NCBI GenBank assembly: GCA_031431235.1 | Contig: JANPDA010000126.1 | Span: 1-13,887, forward strand | Reading direction: 5' to 3' | Length of the DNA: 13,887 bases | Source: JANNSW01 sp031431235 | GTDB lineage: Bacteria > Pseudomonadota > Alphaproteobacteria > Rhizobiales > Hyphomicrobiaceae | In this document: piece by piece, positions 6,959 through 13,887 of the stretch | Position numbering within the stretch: the first letter of the stretch is position 1 | How the letters are laid out: the number at the start of each line of letters is the position of its first letter | Notes under the pieces: model-generated | The model's input: the letters and a program-made list of their open reading frames with translations, nothing else | What the model was told of the DNA's origin: nothing | Databases searched by the model: none | Made by a program: the position numbers and the translations under genes

Positions 6959-9349
6959 ATGAAGAACAATTGGCTGGGCGCTGGCTATGCGACCATCGGT
7001 GCGCTCGGTGCGGCGGTCGCCTTTGGCGTTCACCTCGATGCCAACCGCAACACCCAGACGGCGTGGCAGCACCATCTGGAGGCCCACCAGGCGGCGGCGT
7101 CCGAGCAGGCGCTGCAGGTCGGCAAGGCGATCGGCTCGATCTACGAGAACCTGCGCACCCTCAGCCTGCTCCCGAGCGTGCGCAAGATCGACCGCCACGG
7201 CACCATGTTGGGCGATGATGGTCGCGAAACGATTCAGCAGATTTATAACAATCTTGCCAGCAACGTTGATGTGTCTGAAGTTTATATTTTACCAGTTGAT
7301 TTCGATCCAGCAGCACTCGATCCGGTTACTGGCAAGCTGGAAGAACCAATATTGATGTTCGATCAATTGATCGTCAATGCCGGGCGTTTGTCTCATCAGG
7401 CTGATCCATTTGCAGCGAAAGCGACACCGAGAGAAGAAAATATTGATGAACCAGAAGAAGTTGAAATATACGAATACAGATTACTCCAAAAACAACTCAA
7501 TTGGCTCAAACATCGCTATTCGGATCAAAACATCATTGTCGGCTTGAGCGTACCGATGATCAGCGGTGGCGAAGTCATTACCTGCGACAACACCGAGTAC
7601 ATAACCGATCGCACTGACGCCAGTCGCTCTGGCTTGATTTTTTCGATACCGTTCTACGGCCAAGATCGCAAGCTGAAAGGCAGCATCTCGGCCATCATCC
7701 TCAGCAGTGCGCTTCGTAACTTGCTGCCGAGCAGCCAGTATTCGCTGAGCAGCCCGCACCGGGAATTCGCGACCTCCGACGCAGCCGCCCTGCGCGGCCA
7801 ACAGCTATCGGAATCGCCAGATGTCGGCCTCGTCAGCGCCGGCTCGATCTTCTTCGAGAGCATCGCCATTGCGACCAGCGATCCCCGCGGCACATGGACC
7901 TTGCGCGCCGAGTATGCCGCTGCCGATTTCTTCGCTGGCACCGAGTTCCATTCCATCGTGACGTTCGAGCGCACCGCGCTCGGCACGCTTGCACTCTTGA
8001 CGCTCGCCGGCCTCGGCTGGCTCACCATGCTGCACCGGTGGAACAGGCAGATGCTGCACAGCGCTACGCACGACGCCCTGACCGGCCTACCCAACAAGGC
8101 CCTGTTGCTGGAGCGGATCGCGGAATCGATCGCACGCAGTGCTCGCGGCGAGCAAGCCGGACTGCTCTATCTGGACCTCGACCGGTTCAAGATCGTGAAC
8201 GACACGCTCGGTCATCCCGCTGGCGACGCCCTGCTGGTCCTCGTGGCCGAGCGCATGCGCAATTGCCTGCGCAGAGGCGACACCCTGGCGCGGATCGGTG
8301 GCGACGAGTTCGTCATTCTGCAGCGCGATCTCGAGCGGCCCGAGGATGCCTCCAAGCTTGCCCAGCGCATCATCGAGAGCATCGCCCTGCCCTTCGACGT
8401 CAAGGGACAATCGGTCTCGATTGGAACGAGCGCTGGCATCTCGCTGATCGCCGCCGATGGGAACGATGCCGATACGTTGCTGCGCAACGCGGATCTGGCT
8501 CTGTTCCGGGCCAAGGCCAATGAGCGCGGCTCATGGCGCTACTTCGAGCCCGCCATGGATGCCCAGCAACGCGAGCGCCGCCAGCTCGAGCTGGATCTCA
8601 GGAATGCGGTCGCCCGCGACCAATTGGTCCTGCACTATCAGCCCTTCGTCGACCTGAGCACGGAAGAGGTCATCGGCTTCGAGGCGCTCGTGCGCTGGAA
8701 CCATCCCGAGAAGGGAATGGTGCCGCCGCTGAAATTCATCGACATTGCCGAGGACATCGGCGCAATCGGCCTGATCGGGGAATGGGTGATCCGGCGGGCG
8801 TGCCTGGATGCCATGGCGTGGCCCGACCACATCAAGGTCGCCGTGAACATCTCGGCTGCGCAATTCAAGAACGACACCCTCACGAGGATCATTACGTCCG
8901 CGCTCGACGAGACCGGCCTCGCGCCCGAGCGGCTGGAGCTGGAGATCACCGAATCGGTGCTGCTCGCAGCCGATGGCACCACGATGAAAATCCTCACCGA
9001 GCTGCGCGCCCTCGGCGTCAACATCGCGCTTGACGATTTCGGCACGGGCTACGCCTCGCTCAGCTATCTGCGCTCGTTCAGCTTCGACAAGATCAAGGTC
9101 GACCGCTCGTTCGTGTCGGACACGGGCGACACGGGCACCGACATGGCGATCCTGACCGCCATCGGCTCGCTCGGCTCGAGCCTGGGCATGACCATCACGG
9201 CCGAGGGCGTCGAAACCGAGGAGCAGCTTCGCAAGATCCGCGCTCACGGCTACACACAGGTCCAGGGCTACTATTTCAGCCGCCCGGTGCCGATGGCGAG
9301 CACCATCGCGTTGATTTCCGAGCCGCGACTGGCGTTGGCGGTCGCCTGA
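6959..9349 (+). CDS. Membrane-anchored GGDEF-EAL cyclic-di-GMP protein with periplasmic sensor
   Basis: This 796-residue protein makes and/or breaks cyclic-di-GMP at the inner membrane. One membrane segment (about 5-25) and a second (about 338-358) flank a periplasmic sensor region of some 310 residues, probably of the Cache type. The GGDEF domain starts at HDALTGLPNK (371-380), with DLDRFKIVNDTLGH (406-419), an inhibitory RxxD site (438-441) and intact GGDEF (447-451). The EAL domain has FEALVRW (574-580), NISAAQFKN, LEITES (661-666), DDFGTGYASL (692-701), KVDRSF (713-718), EGVET (749-753) and QGYYFS (769-774). All metal and catalytic motifs appear intact, so both activities are possible. 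A TTG 24 bases earlier could also start the frame; I prefer the ATG next to the basic N-terminus, although no strong ribosome binding site is visible. Codons for about residues 91-220 are unusually AT-rich. Confidence 0.93.
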   Translation: MKNNWLGAGYATIGALGAAVAFGVHLDANRNTQTAWQHHLEAHQAAASEQALQVGKAIGSIYENLRTLSLLPSVRKIDRHGTMLGDDGRETIQQIYNNLASNVDVSEVYILPVDFDPAALDPVTGKLEEPILMFDQLIVNAGRLSHQADPFAAKATPREENIDEPEEVEIYEYRLLQKQLNWLKHRYSDQNIIVGLSVPMISGGEVITCDNTEYITDRTDASRSGLIFSIPFYGQDRKLKGSISAIILSSALRNLLPSSQYSLSSPHREFATSDAAALRGQQLSESPDVGLVSAGSIFFESIAIATSDPRGTWTLRAEYAAADFFAGTEFHSIVTFERTALGTLALLTLAGLGWLTMLHRWNRQMLHSATHDALTGLPNKALLLERIAESIARSARGEQAGLLYLDLDRFKIVNDTLGHPAGDALLVLVAERMRNCLRRGDTLARIGGDEFVILQRDLERPEDASKLAQRIIESIALPFDVKGQSVSIGTSAGISLIAADGNDADTLLRNADLALFRAKANERGSWRYFEPAMDAQQRERRQLELDLRNAVARDQLVLHYQPFVDLSTEEVIGFEALVRWNHPEKGMVPPLKFIDIAEDIGAIGLIGEWVIRRACLDAMAWPDHIKVAVNISAAQFKNDTLTRIITSALDETGLAPERLELEITESVLLAADGTTMKILTELRALGVNIALDDFGTGYASLSYLRSFSFDKIKVDRSFVSDTGDTGTDMAILTAIGSLGSSLGMTITAEGVETEEQLRKIRAHGYTQVQGYYFSRPVPMASTIALISEPRLALAVA
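7225..7625. other. Low-GC segment inside the sensor region of the GGDEF-EAL gene
   Basis: Hand counting gives 126 G+C in 300 bases at 7261-7560 (42%), with 30% in 7441-7500, against 68% in 7801-level neighbours such as 8101-8160 of the same gene. The reading frame is uninterrupted. It encodes roughly residues 90-220 of the periplasmic sensor and uses AT-ending codons that are rare elsewhere in the window. Domain replacement from a lower-GC source, or relaxed codon selection, could explain it. Confidence 0.8.
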
Positions 9350-9356
9350 CCAGGCT

Positions 9357-12071
9357 TCATGCTCGATCTGGCGCAGCCGTGCTCGACGTCTCCGGTGCGT
9401 GGCCGAAGATGAGCCGCTGATAGACGAGGCCGATGGCGACCAGAGCCAGACCCAGCCCGATGAAGGACAGCGCCCGCCAGATGCCTTCGACGCCTGACAA
9501 ATCGAAAACGAACACTTTGATGACCGCCAGCACGATGATGACGGCGGAGGCAATGCGGGCCGCGAGCGCTCCCCGCCAGAGCCCGTAGCCGAGCAGGCCG
9601 CACCCGAGCAACACCCAGGCGATCGAGGTGGCGACGCGCTCGGTGTCCCCGGTCGGATGCTCGGACAGACCGATTTGCGGCCCCTGGAAGATATGGCGCA
9701 CCTCGAGCGTGACAAAGCCGAAGGCGAGCGCGGCCGCGAACCCGCCGACAGCGATGGCGTACCACGCCGGACCCGTTTTGCGGACCTCGCTGGCAACGAA
9801 CGCTGCAAAGACAGCGGGGAGTGCATAGGCCAGCAGCAGCGAGCTGATGATGGGTCCGCCAGTCACCGGCTCGTCCGTCAGCAACGGATTGAACCCGAGC
9901 CCGAGGCCGATCGCCGCGGCAAGGCCGGAAAGCCCGCTGAAGATCAACGCAGCGACCTGAAAGACCGGATTGAAGCGGGCGAGATCGAGCCGCCTCAACC
10001 CATAGGCAAAGCCCAGGCCCGTCAGCGCGAAGAGCCCCTGCTCGACATGGCCCGAATCCGCCAGCAAGGGATCGCCGGCATTGAGGCCGTGGCGGATCTG
10101 GAAGAACACGAGCAGCGCCGCGAACAGCACGGCGAGCGACTCGCAAATGCGCACCGCCACGTCGTCCGCGCGCACACGCAACTGATCGGCTGCCGCCCAG
10201 AAGCAAGCTGCCGGCACGCCATAGCCGAACAACAGCCAATTCAGGATGGGCACCCGCCCGAGCTCGCTCCCCATGATCCGCGGGTCCCAGGCGAGGCGGG
10301 CCGCCACGACCAAGCCGAGCCCGATCACGGCAAAGCGCAGGCTCGGGATGTCGAGGCGCCGCGCCACCAATGCCGTGCCCAGCGCCGCCAGCGCGAATGC
10401 AACCGTCAGATAGCCGCGATCGAGCGCAAACACGAGGGCGAGCGAGAGGGCCGCGATGGCGGCAGCAGCGAGCGCTCCGCTGCCGAGCCGCATAGCCAGT
10501 GTCGGCGCGCTCGCCTCATGGCGCAGGAACCGCTCGGTACCGGCCGTGAAAAGAAGCCCGAGCGACGTCGCCGCCAAGGCAAAGAAGACCGAGCGGTCGA
10601 ACTCGGTGACGCGAAGATAGGTCACGATCAACACCAGCAATGGCGGCACGGTCGCGGCGATGGCATAGGGAGCGGCGGCTGGCAATCGCAAGGCAGGTCC
10701 CGACAAGTGCCGCAGCGCCGCCATCACCGCGACCAGAATGACCGCGGCCGCGCCCCAGGCGAGGTGGAGCTTGACCTCGCCGGGAAGCGGCGTCGCAATG
10801 TCGAGCACCGGCACCCCGATGTCGTTGGTCGGCAGCGGCAACTGCACCGGCTCGACCACGACTGGCGCCAGCGCCCAGACGACGGTCACGGCCAGACCGA
10901 CCAGCCCCGCGAGTACGGCCGCCGTCGAGGCGGGCGGGCTGCGCCAAGCGGTCAGTGCCGGGATGGCGATCGCGGCCAACGCGAAAGTGGGCCAGAGCGG
11001 CGCGACGCGCGTATCGGCCATGACGAGGATGGCGAGCCCCGCCAATGCCGCCAGCGCAGCCACCGCGACCCAATCCGGCTCAGCATCCTGATCGCTCGTC
11101 GCCAGATGAGGCACGAGCGCGAGAAAGACTGCAGCGAGCGCGAGTTGAATGGCCGTATGAGCCATCGCCGCATGCGGCCAGGTCCAGGCGGTCTCGGGCG
11201 GGGCCATCAGCAGGAAAACGAGACCCCAGCCGATCGCACCCGCAACCGCGGCGATCGCCAGCCACAGCCAGCGTCGCAGCCTCGAGAGCCCAAGAGCAGC
11301 GGCCGATACGACCCCGATGAAGACGACGACAGGCCAAGGATCGGGGGCTTCCGAGGCGACCAGCAGCGGCGTCGCGAACGACCCGGCCAGGCCGAGCCCG
11401 GCGAGCGCGGGCCCATGAAGCGCAGAGCCGATCATGGCACCCAGGCCGGTCGCGGCGAGCAGCACGAACGCCGAGGTCGGACCGATGAAGCCATAGAGCG
11501 CGTGCGCCGCATAGATCGTCGCGAAGGCGGTGACAGTGCCTGCCGCCATCAGCACGCTCGGGATGTGGGCAGACGGGAAACCCGCAAGATCGCTCTTCGA
11601 CTCGTTGCGCCGCAGCCACTCGCCCGCCCCGGTCAATGCCGCCGCGAGCAGAAAGCCGAGCGCCACCCGGACGCCGGGCCCGAGCCAGCCCTCCTGCAGG
11701 GCATGCCGCACCATCAGCAATCCGCCGAGCGACAGCGCAAGCCCGCCAACCCAGACCGACCAGCGGGTGCCGATCCGCTGCTCGAGGCTGACACTCGCTG
11801 TGCCGACAGGGCTCGATGGCGGCGCTGGCTCCAGCGGCACCGCCGCCTCGACCGGTTTCACGATTGGGGCCTGGGCCGGGGGCTGCGCGGGCGAGGCCGA
11901 GGGCTCGCCGCTCTCCAGTCCGGGCCTCAGCGCGCCTAGGCTGCCTTCTATCGACTTCAGCCGCGCTTCCACTCTGTCCAGCCGTTGGCGGCCCGACAAC
12001 ACCAGCACGAGGCCGACGATCGAGGCCACCGGCAGCGCGACCGCCAGCAAGCCCAACAGGATCCAGCTCAC
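9357..12071 (-). CDS. DUF2339 polytopic membrane protein
   Basis: This is a 904-residue inner-membrane protein of unknown function. One membrane segment (about 3-26) is followed by a short charged, possibly coiled-coil stretch (28-50), a proline/alanine-rich cytoplasmic or periplasmic linker (about 52-95), and then some two dozen hydrophobic segments to near the C-terminus. The DUF2339 entry block is clear: LEQRIGTRWSVWVGGLALSL (96-115), then HALQEGWLGPGVRVALGFLL. The frame is open 180 codons further upstream, but that part overlaps the VOC gene in another frame and has no hydrophobic pattern. The GTG at 12071 has GGAGG 9 bases before it and fits the family's N-terminal helix. It ends 7 bp from the stop of the convergent GGDEF-EAL gene. 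It may be co-transcribed with the VOC gene 137 bp upstream. Length fits the larger family members. Confidence 0.88.
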   Translation of the reverse strand: MSWILLGLLAVALPVASIVGLVLVLSGRQRLDRVEARLKSIEGSLGALRPGLESGEPSASPAQPPAQAPIVKPVEAAVPLEPAPPSSPVGTASVSLEQRIGTRWSVWVGGLALSLGGLLMVRHALQEGWLGPGVRVALGFLLAAALTGAGEWLRRNESKSDLAGFPSAHIPSVLMAAGTVTAFATIYAAHALYGFIGPTSAFVLLAATGLGAMIGSALHGPALAGLGLAGSFATPLLVASEAPDPWPVVVFIGVVSAAALGLSRLRRWLWLAIAAVAGAIGWGLVFLLMAPPETAWTWPHAAMAHTAIQLALAAVFLALVPHLATSDQDAEPDWVAVAALAALAGLAILVMADTRVAPLWPTFALAAIAIPALTAWRSPPASTAAVLAGLVGLAVTVVWALAPVVVEPVQLPLPTNDIGVPVLDIATPLPGEVKLHLAWGAAAVILVAVMAALRHLSGPALRLPAAAPYAIAATVPPLLVLIVTYLRVTEFDRSVFFALAATSLGLLFTAGTERFLRHEASAPTLAMRLGSGALAAAAIAALSLALVFALDRGYLTVAFALAALGTALVARRLDIPSLRFAVIGLGLVVAARLAWDPRIMGSELGRVPILNWLLFGYGVPAACFWAAADQLRVRADDVAVRICESLAVLFAALLVFFQIRHGLNAGDPLLADSGHVEQGLFALTGLGFAYGLRRLDLARFNPVFQVAALIFSGLSGLAAAIGLGLGFNPLLTDEPVTGGPIISSLLLAYALPAVFAAFVASEVRKTGPAWYAIAVGGFAAALAFGFVTLEVRHIFQGPQIGLSEHPTGDTERVATSIAWVLLGCGLLGYGLWRGALAARIASAVIIVLAVIKVFVFDLSGVEGIWRALSFIGLGLALVAIGLVYQRLIFGHAPETSSTAAPDRA

Positions 12072-12080
12072 CCGGCACAG

Positions 12081-12085
12081 CCTCC
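12081..12085 (-). promoter_or_regulatory. Ribosome binding site deciding the GTG start of the DUF2339 gene
   Basis: GGAGG on the minus strand lies 9 bases before GTG-AGC-TGG at 12071, which begins the N-terminal membrane helix. Confidence 0.55.
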
Positions 12086-12141
12086 GAATTGCGGATTGAT
12101 CGAGGACTGAATGAACCCCGGCACGGCCCCGCAGGCAAGAG

Positions 12142-12156
12142 CTATCGCTGCGATAG
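12142..12156. promoter_or_regulatory. Palindrome CTATCG-CTG-CGATAG, possible operator
   Basis: Perfect 6-bp arms around a 3-bp centre lie 71 bp upstream of the DUF2339 start, in the gap after the VOC gene. No T tract follows on either strand, so a protein-binding site is more likely than a terminator. The function is inferred from position only. Confidence 0.35.
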
Positions 12157-12208
12157 GTTTGTTGTCGGGATGCCCGGGACCAAGCGAGCAGCCATTCGAC
12201 GGGCTGCC

Positions 12209-12736
12209 CTACTGCAGCTCCTTCAGCAACCCGTCGAGGTCGAGCCGATGCGTCCCCATCGCGAGCTCGCCCTTCTCGTTGCGCGGCCATTCCGCTTCCA
12301 GCCGGTCGCGATAGAGCTCGACGCCGTTCTGGTCCGGGTCGCGCAAGTAGAGCGCCTCGCTCACGCCATGGTCGGAGGCGCCATCGAGTGCAATACCCGC
12401 CGCGAGCACGCGCCGCAGCGCATCCGCCAGCTCGCGCCGGGCCGGGTAGAGGATCGCGGTGTGATAGAGGCCGGTCGTGCCGGGGGGAGGTGGCGAGCCG
12501 CCCTTGCTCTCCCAGGTGTTGAGGCCGATGTGGTGGTGATAGCCGCCGGCCGCGATGAAGGCGGCCTGCGAGCCGGAGCGTTGCATCAGCTCGAAGCCGA
12601 GCACGCCGCAATAAAAGCCGAGCGCGCGATCGAGGTCCGCGACCTTCAGGTGCACATGGCCGATACGGGTGCCGGCGTGGACCGGGGCTCCCGCCTTGGC
12701 GGCGCCGAGCGGCAGGGGTCTGAGAAGGACGGGCAT
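12209..12736 (-). CDS. VOC-family protein (glyoxalase / extradiol dioxygenase-like)
   Basis: This is a 175-residue protein of the vicinal-oxygen-chelate superfamily, resembling the N-terminal part of bacterial CatE-type catechol 2,3-dioxygenase homologues. The first beta-alpha-beta module has IGHVHLKVADLDRALGFYCG (25-44), then AAGGYHHHIGLNTWES (62-77). The second module has GLYHTAILYPARREL (89-103), SDHGVSEALYLRDPDQNGVE (121-140) and LYRDR. Candidate metal ligands are a histidine in HVH (27/29), H92 and E140; the residues fit the family but cannot be assigned firmly by eye. The ATG has GGAGG 7 bases upstream. No aromatic-degradation genes are nearby, so the substrate is unknown. It is followed on the same strand by the DUF2339 gene and preceded by the GNAT gene. 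Confidence 0.88.
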   Translation of the reverse strand: MPVLLRPLPLGAAKAGAPVHAGTRIGHVHLKVADLDRALGFYCGVLGFELMQRSGSQAAFIAAGGYHHHIGLNTWESKGGSPPPPGTTGLYHTAILYPARRELADALRRVLAAGIALDGASDHGVSEALYLRDPDQNGVELYRDRLEAEWPRNEKGELAMGTHRLDLDGLLKELQ

Positions 12737-12766
12737 GGGTGATCCTCCGATGCTTGCAGTTGCATG

Positions 12767-12795
12767 GATTTAGGTCGACTCTATCACGAGCGCAA
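12767..12795 (-). promoter_or_regulatory. Candidate promoter of the VOC gene
   Basis: On the minus strand TTGCGC (12790-12795) and TAAATC (12767-12772) are 17 bp apart, giving a leader of about 25 nt to the ATG at 12736. Both hexamers match the consensus only in part. The -35 overlaps the hairpin at the end of the GNAT gene. Confidence 0.3.
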
Positions 12796-12805
12796 GTGGG
12801 CGCTC
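12788..12805 (-). terminator. Hairpin at the GNAT gene end, possible terminator
   Basis: GAGCGC (12788-12793) pairs with GCGCTC (12800-12805) around a 6-base loop, and can be lengthened by three pairs including two wobbles. It overlaps the GNAT stop codon (12804-12806). There is no following T tract on the minus strand, so termination is uncertain. Confidence 0.25.
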
Positions 12806-13691
12806 ACGACAGCGCCGTGTCGGGCAGCATGAGCGGCTGGCCTGCGACGGCGAGCGGGCCGCGGATCATCAGATAGTCCTCATGCTCGGGAACATGGGGA
12901 ACGGCGCGGAACACTCCGCCCAGCCGATCCGGCGGGAAGCGGACATGGAGCTCAGCCGACGGTGCGAGCCCGAGCACACGGACAAGCTGCGCGCCCGTCG
13001 GCATCCGCGGCGCCACGATATCGATCAGACGCATCTCGCCACCCGCCCGGCTCCAGACGACGAGCGCATCCTCGCGCTCCAGATAATCGAGATGCCAATC
13101 CGGCCGATAGAGTGCGTTTGCAATGAAAACATCGCCATTGCCGCAGAGTCCGAAACGCTCCGAGACCGGCTGGCGGCGGGCGTGCAGGGCCAGGACGAGA
13201 GCCCGATCGTCCGCGCTTGCGAGCGAGAGCGGGCGCGCGGCCGGTGTCATCCAGTCGGTCGAGCCGGCACCGAGCGCGCCGACAAACCGGTGCTGTGCGA
13301 GCTCGCGAAAGCCGAACGGCCAATAGAGATCGGGCGTCGCCGTGAACAGCAGCAGCGCTTCGAACCGCGCTGAAGCATAGTCGAGCACGCGGGCCATCAG
13401 ATCGGTGAAGAGCCCACGGCGGCGAAAAGCGGGACGGGTCGCGACCGCATGGATCTGCGCCGCCGGCACGATCCGGCCACCGGCCAGCAGCGGCAATGGC
13501 CGGATCGAGACATTGGCGGCGATCACCTCGCCATCCATCCAGGAAAAAGCACGAAAGCCCGGGTGCCAGATCCCGAGCTGGCTATAGGCTTCCAGATCGA
13601 TGTCGAAAATGTCCCGCAGCAGCGCCACCCAAGCGATCCGGCGCGCCGGATCGGCAAGATTGTCGACGCGAAACACCAACTCGCACGACAT
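12804..13691 (-). CDS. GNAT-family N-acetyltransferase
   Basis: This is a 295-residue cytoplasmic enzyme predicted to move an acetyl group from acetyl-CoA to an amine. Strand beta-4 and the acetyl-CoA loop read AAQIHAVATRPAFRRRGLF (77-95), with R90-R91-R92-G93 as the pyrophosphate-binding motif; its last position is phenylalanine rather than the usual Gly/Ala. Before it, SWMDGEVIAANVSIRPLPLL (50-69) fits strands beta-2 and beta-3, and after it LLLFTATPDLYWPFGFRE (113-130) fits the fold's final motif (YxxxGF-type). The remaining 165 residues are longer than a single GNAT domain and may hold a second domain. In-frame starts also exist at 13745 (ATG) and 13754 (GTG). I chose 13691 because the domain's first strand (ELVFRVDNL) begins there, though its ribosome binding site is weak. 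The substrate is unknown. Confidence 0.82.
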   Translation of the reverse strand: MSCELVFRVDNLADPARRIAWVALLRDIFDIDLEAYSQLGIWHPGFRAFSWMDGEVIAANVSIRPLPLLAGGRIVPAAQIHAVATRPAFRRRGLFTDLMARVLDYASARFEALLLFTATPDLYWPFGFRELAQHRFVGALGAGSTDWMTPAARPLSLASADDRALVLALHARRQPVSERFGLCGNGDVFIANALYRPDWHLDYLEREDALVVWSRAGGEMRLIDIVAPRMPTGAQLVRVLGLAPSAELHVRFPPDRLGGVFRAVPHVPEHEDYLMIRGPLAVAGQPLMLPDTALS

Positions 13692-13781
13692 GGCAGGGGT
13701 CTCGTTCGATCGCCCGCCCTCGAGTGGGTGCAGCGGAGCTCTCATTCTAGCCACAACTCACTCGCTGACCCAACAGAACCG

Positions 13782-13887
13782 TCATTCCGGCGTCTCGGTG
13801 TAGCTGGAGGTTTCGGTGAGGTGGCTGGCGATGGGGGTGCGGCTGGGTGCGGCCGGCAGCCTCAGGGAAACCTCAGGAATCCCGCGT
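13782..13887 (-). CDS. Possible C-terminal end of a gene entering from the right edge
   Basis: One minus-strand frame is open from the right edge to a TGA at 13782-13784, giving 34 residues ending HLTETSSYTETPE. The other two minus frames meet stops early. By hand count 28 of 34 codons end in G or C (82%), as expected for coding DNA here. The hydrophilic, Ser/Thr-rich end resembles a flexible C-terminal tail. The GNAT gene begins 27-90 bp downstream, depending on its start, so the two could share a transcript. No family can be named from so short a piece, and chance openness in GC-rich DNA is a real alternative. Confidence 0.4.
   Translation of the reverse strand, partial: RGIPEVSLRLPAAPSRTPIASHLTETSSYTETPE

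Noticed and set aside
9657..11939. Plus-strand open frame of 760 codons
   Set aside because: It is antisense to the DUF2339 gene, extremely rich in Arg, Gln and Gly without any domain pattern; a frame shadow in GC-rich DNA.
12072..12611. 180-codon N-terminal extension of the DUF2339 frame
   Set aside because: It overlaps the VOC gene in another frame, is arginine-rich with no family resemblance, and the GTG at 12071 has a proper ribosome binding site before the first membrane helix.

Overview
The window comes from a GC-rich proteobacterial chromosome. GC is near 68% in the one ordinary stretch hand-counted (8101-8160). A mesaconyl-CoA hydratase (ethylmalonyl-CoA-type metabolism), sugar-acid catabolic enzymes and IlvD/Edd dehydratase wording close to Caulobacter XylD all suggest an alphaproteobacterium. 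The exact genus cannot be named from sequence alone. No phage, transposase, CRISPR array or toxin-antitoxin gene was found, and most of the window is ordinary chromosomal metabolism.

Left part, minus strand. A lipoprotein gene runs off the left edge (1-406). About 350 bp follow without a gene, holding one strong hairpin. Next comes a sugar-acid pair: an IlvD/Edd aldonate dehydratase (757-2556) and, upstream of it in transcription order, a DenD-type NAD-dependent D-erythronate dehydrogenase (2704-3693). The 147 bp between these two genes carries three copies of a TGTTCCG-anchored element in two orientations. This is either an operator cluster or a small inverted-repeat element. A tRNA-Ala(GGC) gene lies just upstream of denD on the same strand.

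Middle part, plus strand. A tight three-gene operon (4093-6835) holds mesaconyl-CoA hydratase, an isochorismatase-fold hydrolase with serine where the family's nucleophilic cysteine usually sits, and a C45-type autoproteolytic acyltransferase/amidohydrolase. The gaps are 12 and 1 bp. It is followed by a 796-residue membrane-anchored GGDEF-EAL protein whose periplasmic sensor half is strikingly AT-rich compared with the rest of the gene and its neighbours.

Right part, minus strand. A large polytopic DUF2339 membrane protein ends 7 bp from the end of the GGDEF-EAL gene. Upstream of it are a VOC-family (glyoxalase/extradiol-dioxygenase-like) protein, a GNAT acetyltransferase, and the probable C-terminal tail of a further gene entering from the right edge.

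The sugar-acid pair plausibly oxidises or dehydrates C4-C5 aldonates under a local regulator that is not in the window. The three-gene plus-strand operon combines acyl-CoA hydration with two hydrolases of unknown substrate and is the best candidate for an undescribed pathway. The GGDEF-EAL protein links an extracytoplasmic signal to cyclic-di-GMP.
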